Assembly (NCBI GenBank): GCA_949358305.1 | Contig: OX442322.1 | Span: 2,542,001-2,606,000, forward strand | Reading direction: 5' to 3' | Source of the DNA: Strigamia acuminata | Lineage: Eukaryota > Arthropoda > Chilopoda > Geophilomorpha > Linotaeniidae | Length of the DNA: 64,000 nt | Shown: piece by piece, positions 41,382 through 50,875 of the stretch | Position numbering within the stretch: position 1 is the first letter of the stretch | Layout of the letters: each line of letters begins with the position of its first letter | Translations under genes and position numbers: made by a program | The notes under the pieces: model-generated | What the model was told of the DNA's origin: nothing | The model's database searches: none | What the model saw: the letters and a program-made list of their open reading frames with translations, nothing else

Positions 41382-41592
41382 CAAGATATTACGATATTTA
41401 TTGAAATTTATATTAAAATATGAATTTGTTGCGATGAATTAAATATTCGATAGAATATTTTAATTTTTTGGTCGTATTTACATGTGTTTTAACCAAAATA
41501 CAGAGAATTACTTTGAAAAGTGATAATCTCGCGTAATTACGAAGGTACGAGACTTACGAGGTGTGATTAAACCTCGAACCCGACAATTAATA

Positions 41593-41607
41593 GGGAATAA
41601 AATTCCC
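41593..41607 (+). other. Conserved short hairpin between pol and ORF3 (B)
   Basis: GGGAAT-AAA-ATTCCC, a perfect 6-bp stem. Compare GGGAT-AAAAA-ATCCC in A. It is followed by the shared CAGGGTTCATTGCACAC. Confidence 0.45.
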
Positions 41608-41744
41608 AGGGTTCATTGCACACAAACACTTCGTAAAACACGTGGATACAAGTGACTTCGTCCCTTCGTCCCTCTTCATTTTTCGACTCGAGATTTCAAC
41701 GCTAATTCAATTAGCAACCTCAGCAAGGAAAACAAGCTTCAACA

Positions 41745-42351
41745 GTAAGTAGTTTTCAAATATATTCTTTGACCAAAGAATTGGAAAAATTGTTCGCAAC
41801 AATTGAAAAATATCGGCGTCCCGATAAAAAATTAGAAATTCACGTGTATTATAAGCGTGAATCGGCATTAAATCACTCTGGAAGTTTAGCTATTCAGTCG
41901 AATAGTTGGGTTAAATATTAATAATGAATTATTAAGATTTAAGTATGTAGGCACTAATTATTTAAATCAAGTCGCGGTCGAGGCTTGCATAAATTATTTG
42001 GCGATGAATTTTCGATGTAAGATATTTATTAGACTAAGTGTTAATTAATTAATACGAAAAGTTATCTTTGATACTCGGAAGTTGGATTAAATAGTTTACA
42101 AAACTAAGGGGATTTTTTCTTTTGAAAAATCAACAAGTTGCGATTTTCGATGAAAAATCACTGTCAGGCGAGTCCATTCTCGTGTCATAAACACAAGGGG
42201 AATGAGACTCATTAGTGTCACGTGTTAAGGGTTATAAATAACTCGAGTTGTGTATTTTCGTTGCGAACAATACGTTTTAATTCTTTGGACTCAAGGAATG
42301 ATTATTTAGAGTGGAATTATTTTTAATAAAATAATTTATTTGCGTCTGCAG
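41745..42351 (+). other. Candidate intron in the ORF3 leader (element B)
   Basis: The donor-like ACAGTAAGTAG (GT at 41745) matches the consensus well. The acceptor-like TTTATTTGCGTCTGCAG ends at 42351, immediately before the ORF3 ATG. The length is 607 bp, against 600 bp in A. It is noncoding and contains TATAAATA (42233-42240). An LTR donor (33597-33602) could also join to this acceptor. Confidence 0.55.
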
Positions 42352-43869
42352 ATGGGAAGTGGTAAGCACCGTTCAAAACGGAGTCATCGACGACACCGAC
42401 ATGAAAGCTCCAGCTCGTCCACCTCGTCTAGTGACGAGCAACGCCGTTCAGCGGAACGTGCTTACATGAGGGCCCAACCGATACCAACGGCGCCCGCCTC
42501 GATGTACGCCCTGACGCCGCTGCAACTCGCAACGCTTAATTGGCTGAGCGTCCATCCGGACGGACTTCCGCTCGACTTAAATGCGATGATGCAGGCCCCA
42601 TCCACTTCTGCGCAGCCAACCGTTTATGAGTCGGCGCAATTGGCCCCGTTGGCCCAGGTAGCATATCCGCCTGTAAACGTTATTAATGTCCCGTTGGCCC
42701 CGCATTCGCCAGAATTTCGGCCGCCAACTGCAAGCGTGGCGCCCACCGTCGCCAACACGTCGAATGCGGCTGCACCGACTGTGACGGGACAATCAGCGTC
42801 TGCTACGCATCTTCCTGCTGGTGCTGAGTCTTCTGCGTCAGAATACGGATGGAATGAGCCGCCGCCGGGCGCTCTGCGTTATTCGGAGCCTGTTTCTCGC
42901 AACCGCGAGTACCGAGCGGCCAACAAGGCCAGAAAGAAGGACGAGAAGGCCCGCCTGCGCAAGGAGCAGTGCGAACGAGACATGGCAGCCGGAATACCTC
43001 ACGATAACATCGTGACGGACCAGGCAACAGAGACGATCTGCCCATTTTGCGTCGGCTGTGGGTGGTGCTGCGGTGCATCCGCAGGCTCTTCTCTAATGCG
43101 TTGTCCAAACTGCCGTGGAAGGAAAACGCGACCGCGTTCGGAGCCGTGGCGCAAGGAGGTTCAGCCCCACGTGGTGAAAGGCATTAAGCCTAACGAGAAG
43201 CGATGTTGGGCTCACTGCCCAAAGTGCCGACTTTTCTTGAATAGTCGCGGCGAAGCGGTTTACATCGACCCGCGCTTCCTCACCTGGGCCCGCGCTGAAG
43301 CCAACGCCGGTGTAAGAGTCGAACTCCTTCGACAGTCGCCGCCGCCATCTGAGGACTCCGAAGTTTCTACTGAAACTGTCCAAGCCGTCGAGAGCGCCGG
43401 AAGCGAGGTGCAGGAAGAATTCGTTCGACCAAGAGCGATGTCGCGTGGACGAGGCTGTCTGACGCTCGACCGAGCGAGAGAAATTGCCAAGGTTCAACGA
43501 ACCAACATCTTGGCACGAGGGCGAGCTCGTAAGCTTCAACAGGCTGTTGAAACGTCGTCTAAACCCGTGGAGGATCCTCCAGCGGCCGTAACCGACGTGT
43601 CTAGTGCCCCTCCAGCGTCTAAGTCTGAGACTTCGGACGACGCACAGTTCGAGGACGCCGAGGAGTTGCTCTCCGTCGTCGATTTCGTGGCCGAGTTGCT
43701 CGAGGATCTGCCGTTCCCACCTCCGAGCCCAGAAGAGATTGAAGCTCCGGAAGAAGCTGTGTTTTCCGCCGTCTCGACAGAGGCGACTGAAGAATCGGAT
43801 TTTCTGACTTCTGCTGAAGTCGAGAAAAAGGAAGAGGAAGATTCGACTAACGTCGAAAAGAAAGAGTAA
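42352..43869 (+). CDS. ORF3 of element B: Arg/Ser-rich, cysteine-cluster protein
   Basis: I chose the ATG at 42352, giving 505 residues, because it directly follows an AG acceptor and matches the start in A; an in-frame ATG lies 4 codons upstream. Order: a basic N-terminus MGSGKHRSKRSHRRHRH with a Ser run (1-28), a Pro/Ala-rich segment (80-180), a basic helix-like stretch (182-210), and a cysteine cluster C230, C233, C236, C239, C240, C251, C254, then C285, C289, C292, with CxxC spacing typical of zinc-binding folds. An MSRGRGCLTLDRAREIAK stretch (363-380) and an acidic, Ser/Glu-rich tail (about 425-505) follow. There is no signal peptide, membrane segment or fusion peptide, so it is not an envelope protein although it sits in the env position. 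A nucleic-acid-binding regulator is a guess. I know no named family for it. Confidence 0.85.
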   Translation: MGSGKHRSKRSHRRHRHESSSSSTSSSDEQRRSAERAYMRAQPIPTAPASMYALTPLQLATLNWLSVHPDGLPLDLNAMMQAPSTSAQPTVYESAQLAPLAQVAYPPVNVINVPLAPHSPEFRPPTASVAPTVANTSNAAAPTVTGQSASATHLPAGAESSASEYGWNEPPPGALRYSEPVSRNREYRAANKARKKDEKARLRKEQCERDMAAGIPHDNIVTDQATETICPFCVGCGWCCGASAGSSLMRCPNCRGRKTRPRSEPWRKEVQPHVVKGIKPNEKRCWAHCPKCRLFLNSRGEAVYIDPRFLTWARAEANAGVRVELLRQSPPPSEDSEVSTETVQAVESAGSEVQEEFVRPRAMSRGRGCLTLDRAREIAKVQRTNILARGRARKLQQAVETSSKPVEDPPAAVTDVSSAPPASKSETSDDAQFEDAEELLSVVDFVAELLEDLPFPPPSPEEIEAPEEAVFSAVSTEATEESDFLTSAEVEKKEEEDSTNVEKKE

Positions 43870-44596
43870 AAAGGGACAAAATTAACATTCGTTTATTTTT
43901 CCGAGTGGAGATTTTTATGACTAAAAATGCTCCAAGTGTTTGTTGTGTTTTTTTTGCCATTACGAAATATTCCCACAAGTATTGTGTTTGTTTCAAGATT
44001 TTGAACTAATCATTAAAATACTCGAACGAGTATAGTTTAATTTTAAAATTGGATTCAATTTAATTTTTCGTTTTCGAATTCAATTTGAGCATTTATGGAA
44101 CTAATCATATTAATATATGTTTGTTTGATTTATTTGCGAATTTCATAATTATTTGTGGAAATTGTGTTTGTTTTGCTTTGTTCAAAGTGTTGAAGAATTT
44201 CAAGTTGAAATTCAATAATTTTTATGACAATCGTAATAAAAATTACTAGTTTAGATTTTCGATAAATAAAATTTTGCATAAGTTTATTTTTTATTGATTA
44301 TCTTGTTGATTAATAAGCTATGAATAAGTTTATTTGACGGAGAATTAAAATTTCTATCGAAATTAGTTTTCTCGAACATGTATCCATGTTCGGACGAGTT
44401 CATTTCCGTCGCTTAGCAACCGGGAGTTGCGCAGTGCAGAGAAGCCGATTAGTCTAATCGGGTGACGAAGTTTCTGAAAGAAATAACATGATTAAGTTAA
44501 TAAAAAACTTACCAAGTGGATTAATTCGATAGAATTAGGTGAACATTCTTATTCATTAAGAATGACAATCGAGAGTTAGTAAACTCTATGCTTGTC
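43870..44596 (+). other. 3' untranslated region of element B
   Basis: AT-rich and noncoding. It contains GTCGCTTAGCAAC (44408-44420), a variant of the leader palindrome, and GAGTT-AGTA-AACTC just before the purine tract. Confidence 0.6.
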
Positions 44597-44607
44597 ACCG
44601 GGGGATG
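44597..44607 (+). promoter_or_regulatory. 3' polypurine tract (element B)
   Basis: ACCGGGGGATG directly before the 3' LTR (44608), identical to the tract of A. Confidence 0.7.
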
Positions 44608-46355
44608 TGTGATGATTACAAATCGATAGTTATCAATGTTCACCATAGATGGCGCTGTTTAACCAACGCGCGTATTTCAAACTCGGTTAAAACTAAAAAG
44701 TGTGATAAATAATTATTTAAACACGGTGAATAAAATATAACTATTTTATTCAATATGAATTAAGTATTAATTACTTGATGGTGTTGATTCTATCGAATCA
44801 ATATCCACATTACTTACCTGTCAAAGGGAACCAATCGGACCTTTCCGGACCCCAACTGGGCCCATCTGGACATAGTCATATATTAGGTCCGGACTAGTGA
44901 CCCACGAATCCACCGATTCGTACGCTGATTGGCTGTCGCCAATCTAGTAGTTCTACAGAACTATATAAGCTTCAGTTTTCTCACTTCCAGTGCTTGGCTT
45001 GATAACTGAACTTGTATATTGTCTGTAGTTGAATTGTTATCGTTTGATTTCATTATTCTTTATCGACACATCAGGCCACCTCAGCTCTCCACAGTTAGTA
45101 TTCATTACTATTTTGTTATTGCTGTTGTAGGGCTATTTCGGGAAGGCTAACTCCGGTAATAGACATGCATCCGCATGAAATGGCCCCGTAACGTTAGCCA
45201 GCTGTTCTACGGGACAGTAGGACTTCGTACGGTGGCTTAATATAACGGTCGTATACAGTACGACCTTGCTAAATGAAAGTAGGTCCCTCAGCTAACTGGC
45301 CACAGTCCGCTGCAGGATGGTTGTTGTAAACAGCCCACGCAGGTTCCCGTCTTTCTACGATTGGTCCTTCCGCTCGTTAAAAGTCGGTAAAGGCCTAATG
45401 CACAGGTAACACGCCGGGTTGGTAGCCCGTCAGTAATATCTTCAAGATGTTGCGATAAATAACTACCTGGATAATGGTAATCCAACGGCAGTGGCCAAAT
45501 AATATTTTACCCGGTGCTCGATCATTGGATCCCGCCATCGTAAGGCATGCTGGCGGATGGAGGAGTCAAATCCTCCCGCGATGGTTCTCTCGACCGTCGT
45601 GACGGTCCCCGCCCCATCGTACCCTCCGGGTTAGTAACCCGTGAACAGGAGTTGAACAACACTGTGTTAAATAAATTACTCGGGCATTGGTAATCCTGTA
45701 TTGGCAATATCTTTTTATACCGGTAAGTCCATAGAAATGTTTACCTGGTGGTTGGTACCACCGATAGCGAGTTAAAGCACACAATTAAATACTCGGCGCC
45801 TGATCACGAGATCTTGTCGTCGTAAGGCATGCTGGCGGATGGAGTCTCAACAACTCCCGCGACGTTCTTTCAATTGTCGTGACGGTCCCCGCCCAATTAA
45901 TATTTATACAACAATTCATTTGTCGTATTCCACTAATTACTTTACTTTTATTCATTTGGAACATGGAATATTCTGCTGAATATTCCTACTTATGCGAAGG
46001 ACTCTTCGCGTTATTAGATACTCGATGCTGCGGACCAAATACGTCTCCGTAGCGATATTTGTGACGATGCCGCAAGTCAGCCGTATCCCTCTGGCTTCGC
46101 CCGGATCCTCAACCAGTTGATGCCGCCCGTTTACACGCGTCAAGAACCCATATTTTGTTGTTAATATTTAGTAATAAATATGTCATGTCACACTAAAACT
46201 GTAAGTTATTTCTACTTGATTACATATTCATGTTTGTGAAGGCTTCCGTAGCTTATCTCGGTTAGGTTGTTGCTAAACTTTGCAACGTCTTGTATAAACC
46301 GAATTATCTATCTCAAAAAGGACTAATAAATTAGCCCAAAAGTAGAATCGTAACA
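44608..46355 (+). repeat. 3' LTR of element B
   Basis: Same length (1748 bp) as the 5' LTR, with about seven substitutions seen by eye. The terminal inverted repeat has one change (CGTAACA). Target copy GCCT at 46356-46359. Confidence 0.94.
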
Positions 46356-47160
46356 GCCTCACAAGCACCTTCTCAACTGGATCGTTGTGTTGCAACTTCA
46401 GCTTCTCGCACGTCTCATCATTGCTCGTACCCCGTTTATTTCTCCCTCGTTTCTTGTTTCTGCCTCGTTTCGTTCGTTTTCCTTGGCCGTCGTTTGATTT
46501 CACATCGATTTCCACGTCAACAGCGTCCAAACTCTCGTCGATTATATCCAAATTTGATTCGTTCGTTTTTTTATTTTCGGAAATATTAGGTTGTGCTTCC
46601 CCGCATGACAGCAAATCACCAAACTCGTCTTCGCCATTTCCGCCGAACTCATTTAACTTCTCGTTAGCTACGGACAATTTCGCATACATTTTATCTCTTT
46701 CGGCATTAAATTTGTCTTTTTCGTCAAGTCTAGCCAATTTCGCATCTATTTCGATTCGCTTGGCATCTAGTTCGTCCATCTTCGCATCCAATCTCGCCAG
46801 TTTTTTGTCAAGTTTCAGTTTGACACTTTTGCTGTTCAAATCGTCGCTTTTCTCGTCCAAATCGTTTCTCATACGGCCGTCCAAGCTCCACGTTTCGTCT
46901 GCGTTGCTGTACACTTCACCGTCGTTTGCCTCGTTATCTCGTGGCTGCATTTCCTCCGCACCTGCTTCTTCGTCCTGGCCCATGAACGTGCATACTGCAC
47001 CTTCTCGGATCTTCAAGAGTGCAGCTGTATTCACAATGGTTTCGACGTTTAAACGATATACTTCACCAATCTTTGTGGCAGTCATTAGTGCTTGATTCCC
47101 GAATGAAATCGTACACATTCCGCCCCCAAAAACAATTCGTAATCCCACATTGTCTAACAT
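46356..47160 (-). CDS. Coiled-coil ORF of a minus-strand Copia-like element, cut by B
   Basis: The minus-strand frame from the ATG at 47160 begins with a Copia-like piece (LRIVFGGGMCTISFGNQALM, then GEVYRLNVETIV). It then changes to an unusual charged tail: heptad-like KLARLDAKMDELDAKRIEID with further copies, a Glu/Asp-rich part, and a Lys/Arg/Gly cluster (KRTKRGRNKKRGRNKRG). At 46355 it meets the 3' LTR of B; across the insertion, using one GCCT copy, the same frame continues for about a dozen codons at 31960-32003 before a stop. The frame after 46355 (to 46273) is LTR sequence and not part of the original protein. No integrase or RT follows. Confidence 0.55.
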
Positions 47161-47821
47161 AACTTAGGTCGGGGATATACAGCACGTTTTTCGCCACCAA
47201 ATTGCGATCGTCAGTGGTTAGTCGCACGCTTCCGGTTCCCATTATACTGGCTTTCCTTCCGTCCGCAACCGTCACTCTGCGGCTCCCATCGTCCGCTGTA
47301 AATGTCTCAAACAAGTCTCGATTGTTCGTCATATGTCGTGTTGCGCCCGAGTCGAGGATCCATTGTCGTTTCTCTTCTTTGTGGAACCTAACCTGAAAGG
47401 AAGATTCATTATTGGCTTTCATAGCCCTGGCGCTGACGTCCGGCTGCTGTTCCTTCCTCACACTCTGCTTTGGCTGATTCTGGCTCGCATCGTGCTCGTT
47501 TTCAGTTTCCGCTTGGCTCCGACAATTTCTCGCGATGTGCCCGAACTTCTGGCAGTTGTAGCACTTCACGTACTTCAAATGTCGTCTGCATTCACCACTC
47601 TGCTTGCCGCTTCCTTCACTGTTGCGTTCACCGCCCCGATTGTTGCCGTTCGTGCGGTGCGACAAACTAAGTTTGTGCAGCTTTTTGTACACCTCGTCGT
47701 CACCCGTCTGGCGCGACTCTTCCTGCAGTATCATGTGGTGCAGCTTCACCATCGTCACGGCATCGTCGTCGCACATATCTGTTGATGTATAAAACATCAT
47801 ATGATTTAGTATGGATCCCAT
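47063..47821 (-). pseudogene. Copia-like Gag end and protease, frameshifted
   Basis: The ORF holds the C-terminal part of a Copia Gag (MVKLHHMILQEESRQ), a CCHC knuckle CYNCQKFGHIARNC (about residues 86-99), a Gln/Glu-rich linker, and an intact protease site QWILDSGATRHMTNNRDLF, then GTGSVRL and KNVLYIPDLS. The frame departs from the coiled-coil ORF near 47140, so a frameshift separates them. The Gag N-terminus is missing above 47821, where LTR-like Copia DNA begins. The plus-strand ORFs over this stretch are shadows. Confidence 0.75.
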
Positions 47822-48338
47822 TATATGGAAGTATTAATGTTATTTTGATCATTCATTGCTTTACGATGTATTTTACCATTTAGCAGTGTTTAGTTCAGTT
47901 AATCACGTTGTGATATCATGTTTTCGCTATTTCCGTGTTCGTTGCACGATACTGTATCTGTTGGCATTGAGTACAATGCTGGCTATATCGTTCTTTACTT
48001 TATTAATGTTCAATTTCGCCACTAGTTGGCGTATCGTTATTGTATTTTCCCAAGATGGCGGTGACCATTGGTTTTTGCTCTCGCCTCTTGTCATTTTCCA
48101 GCAAATGGTTTCTAAAATGTTAAGTATGATTAAATTTATTGTTTTATATTTTTATTTATCGTATTATCACTGTATTCACGGCGAATAAGCGCTCCAGCGC
48201 GGCCGTTCATCGTTTTCTACACCGCCTACAACGTCGCGAGTGCGTACGGGTCGTACGCCGCCATTTTGCAGTTGAAAACATTGCTTTTCTTCGTTGAAAC
48301 ACGACAATTCGTGTTATTTATTTCATTTCTCTGCTACA
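47822..48338 (+). repeat. Probable Copia LTR (plus strand)
   Basis: The downstream edge is supported by ...TCTGCTACA, then AT, then a primer-like site. The upstream edge is near the TGTTATTTTG at about 47838. The interior is AT-rich with an AAGATGGCGG word like other Copia LTR pieces here. No second copy is seen in the window, so the limits are uncertain. Confidence 0.4.
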
Positions 48339-48340
48339 AT

Positions 48341-48358
48341 TGGTAGCAAAGGATGGTT
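48341..48358 (+). promoter_or_regulatory. Initiator-tRNA-Met primer site, one mismatch
   Basis: TGGTAGCAAAGGATGGTT differs at one base from the perfect site at 26759. No gag follows; the next 180 bp are AT-rich and noncoding. Confidence 0.5.
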
Positions 48359-48543
48359 GTCATCCTCTGCACGCTTTATTTCCACTAAATTATTACCGAA
48401 AATTTCGCAAATTTTGCAAATTTTGCGGTAATTTTGTATTTACAGATTTCTGCGCCGATTTTCGTCATTTTTCGGACGTTTCACGCCGTGAGACGACTCC
48501 TGCATGATTACAACGCCTTCACGATGTTGTACACGGATCATTT

Positions 48544-49239
48544 CACTGCAAAAAAAGTGAGATTTCCGGTATGGAAAATGTGTGGGAAATGTTATGGAAA
48601 GAACTACTTTCCATACGTGGAAATGTTACATTTTCATACTGTGTAAAGGTTATGTTTACACATCATATTTCCATATGAAAAGACATCTTTTCCATATCAT
48701 CTTTCCATAAGATTTCCCTATCTGTGTGATTTCATATTTCCATTAAATTTACATACTGTTTGATTTCAAATTTCCATTACATTTACATATTGGTTGATTT
48801 CCATATTTCCATATCATTTCCATTTCATTTCCATATCATTTCCATTTTATTTCCATATCATTTCCATGTTGGTTAATTTAATATTTCCATACCATTTCCA
48901 TGTTGGTTAATTTAATATTTCCATTTCATTTCCATACTGATTGATTTCATATTTCCATTATATTCTCATAGATTATATATGACATTTCCACAGTATTTTT
49001 TTTTTACTTTCTTGTTAAATTTTTTTTTTATTTTTCATTTTTTTTATTGTTTTTGTTAGTTTTAACTAACTAAAAAAAGAATTCACAAATTTATATATTT
49101 TTAAAATTATTTATTTTATTTCAGACGTTCTGTGGAACAACTTACACTTCCAAAGCCTTAAATAATATATTGGTTTATTAAACACATTACGTAATCATTT
49201 TCTTGACAAGTTAAATCATCATAAAGTTCTACAACCAAA
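48544..49239. repeat. CACTA-like end and degenerate TTTCCAT-rich repeat
   Basis: CACTGCAAAAAAAGTGAGA (48544 on) resembles the other CACT termini. From about 48660 to 48970 many copies of a TTTCCATATCA/TTTCCATTTCA word occur in loose tandem. No partner end was found, so element limits are open. No gene. Confidence 0.5.
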
Positions 49240-49688
49240 AATTTTAGATGATACCAATGGCCAAACAGTTCTACCATCTAGTATTATCAATAATACCAAT
49301 GGCCAAACAATTTTATCACCAAGTATTAAAATTAACACCAATGGCCAAACAATTTTACCACCAAGTATTAAACTTAACACCAATGGCCAAACAATTCTAC
49401 CACCAAGTATTAAACTTAACACCAATGGCCAAACAATTCTACCACCAAGTATTAAACTTAACACCAATGGCCAAACAATTCTACCACCAAGTATTAAAAT
49501 TAACACCAATGGCCAAACAATTTTACCACCAAGTATTAAAATTAACACCAATGGCCAAACAATTTTACCACCAAGTATTAAAACTAATACCAATGGCCAA
49601 ACAATTTTACCATCAAGTATTAAACTAATACCAATGGCCAAACAAATTTACCATCAAGTATTAAACTAATACCAATGACCAAACAATT
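49240..49688. repeat. 42-bp minisatellite, about 10 copies
   Basis: The unit contains ACCAATGGCCAAACAATTY then TACCACCAAGTATTAAANT. Because 42 is a multiple of 3 and the unit lacks stops in some frames, it produces repetitive ORFs on both strands; I do not regard these as genes. The array is interrupted at 49689 by a solo LTR and resumes at 50814. Confidence 0.9.
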
Positions 49689-50813
49689 TGTCACGGCCCG
49701 TGTTTCCTACGCGTACAGTTTACGCATTGTCAACCCGTGTTTGTTCCCATTAAACCTAATTTGTGATTTTTCTACCTTTGTTGTTTTGTTTATGTTTGAT
49801 ACGTGAGTTTTCCTCATTTTCCTTCTCTCTTACTCTCTCCTAACTTTCTCTTCATTCTCTCACTTTTCTCTTATCTACTCCTAGTTTTTCTTCTTTAGTT
49901 TATGATTTCGATGCAAGTCTATTTGCATATCTATTTTGGTCATCACGCGTCGTCATCAGTCATACTCATCAGTATGCACCGACAGTGGTGATTGGCTCTT
50001 GACTCTTCCGTGATTGGTCAAGCTTGGGTGAGTCCAAGTTTACCTCTCACCCTATTTTTCCTCTTTTGCTTCAGTTGATCTCAGTATCCCGAACGCGTAG
50101 GTGCTCCTTTGGAGCCGGTGCTCATGGCTGAGGTTTAACTCCGAAGCTCACTTGTTGCTTTGCATTCGCCCTGGAATTCTGCAACACGGTTTCAGGCTTT
50201 CATTTCATTTCGCGTGTTAACTCACGGTTTTACACCACTCGTTCACCATTTGTTTTCCTGCTCCTTTTGGTTCATGTTTTATCGCCGTGACGCGTTATCC
50301 AAGGCCAAACAGGATTTGTTGGCCATAAGTTCGAAGTTTGTGTCGTTTATTTCGCGTGCGCGTGCATTTAGCTTAGTTTAGCCGCCTGCCATTCGGGCTT
50401 TAGCTTTAATTAAGCATTCAGTCAGGTTTAGAGTTAGGTTTAGGGCCCGTGCGTTGTATAAGCACGAGTAAATTGCCCATCCTCGTTCAAACTCGACAGT
50501 TTGGGGTTGCTTATGAGCCACTACGAGACGTGCATTCGTTTGCCTTCGTGTGAAAACACGATTGTTGGCGGGTCACGCGTTGGGTTTTGGTTCAGACGCG
50601 ACTACCGGACATTCTGTCCCCGAGTTTTACAGCTCGGGATACCCGGCCACAAATAAATATTAGTGTGGTGCACAGTATCTGAGAGTGTGTTAGCTGCCAC
50701 TTCCTGCGCACATTCGATTTACGGCAGGTACGAAATTACCAGGGTGTGTGAATTTACTGTTTCGCGGCGTCTTTCAAACGCTTCTAAACCACCTAGACTC
50801 GCGATCCATCACA
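49689..50813. mobile_element. Solo LTR inserted in the minisatellite
   Basis: The 1125-bp block runs TGTCACGG...CCATCACA and is flanked by the 4-bp duplication AATT (49685-49688 and 50814-50817). The 42-bp repeats match on both sides, which proves insertion. CACAAATAAATATTAG near 50650 supplies an AATAAA on the plus strand. It has no coding sequence; ORFs of 70-73 codons are insignificant. The 4-bp duplication matches the habit of elements A and B. Confidence 0.8.
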
Positions 50814-50875
50814 AATTTTACCATCAAGTATTAAAAATAAATCCAATTGTCAAACAATTTTACCTTTAATTTACA
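50814..50875. repeat. 42-bp minisatellite, continuation
   Basis: AATTTTACCATCAAGTATTAAA and CAATTGTCAAACAATTTTACC continue the array, more diverged than the left part. Confidence 0.75.

Larger units (their letters stand above)
32004..46355 (+). mobile_element. Element B: intact 14.35-kb Ty3/Gypsy retrotransposon with ORF3
   Basis: Two 1748-bp LTRs (32004-33751 and 44608-46355) enclose intact gag, pol and ORF3, with a tRNA-Gln primer site, frameshift signal, internal and terminal purine tracts and a candidate ORF3 intron. The 4-bp duplication GCCT flanks it (32000-32003 and 46356-46359). By eye the LTRs differ at about seven sites, including the last bases of the 3' copy (CGTAACA against CGTCACA). 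All three reading frames lack stops and all catalytic residues seen in Pol are kept. It is therefore young and could be autonomous. It inserted into an older minus-strand retroelement. Confidence 0.95.

Noticed and set aside
42352-43869. ORF3 as an envelope glycoprotein
   Set aside because: No signal peptide, hydrophobic membrane segment or fusion peptide; composition is basic, Pro-rich and acidic with clustered cysteines.
46385-47095. 236-residue plus-strand ORF rich in Ser/Phe
   Set aside because: It is the antisense of the Lys/Asp heptad repeat ORF on the minus strand.
49219-49641. Long ORFs on both strands with IVWPLVLILILGGK-like and MAKQFYHQVLNLTP-like repeats
   Set aside because: They arise from a stop-free 42-bp minisatellite whose length is a multiple of three; there is no start context or homology.
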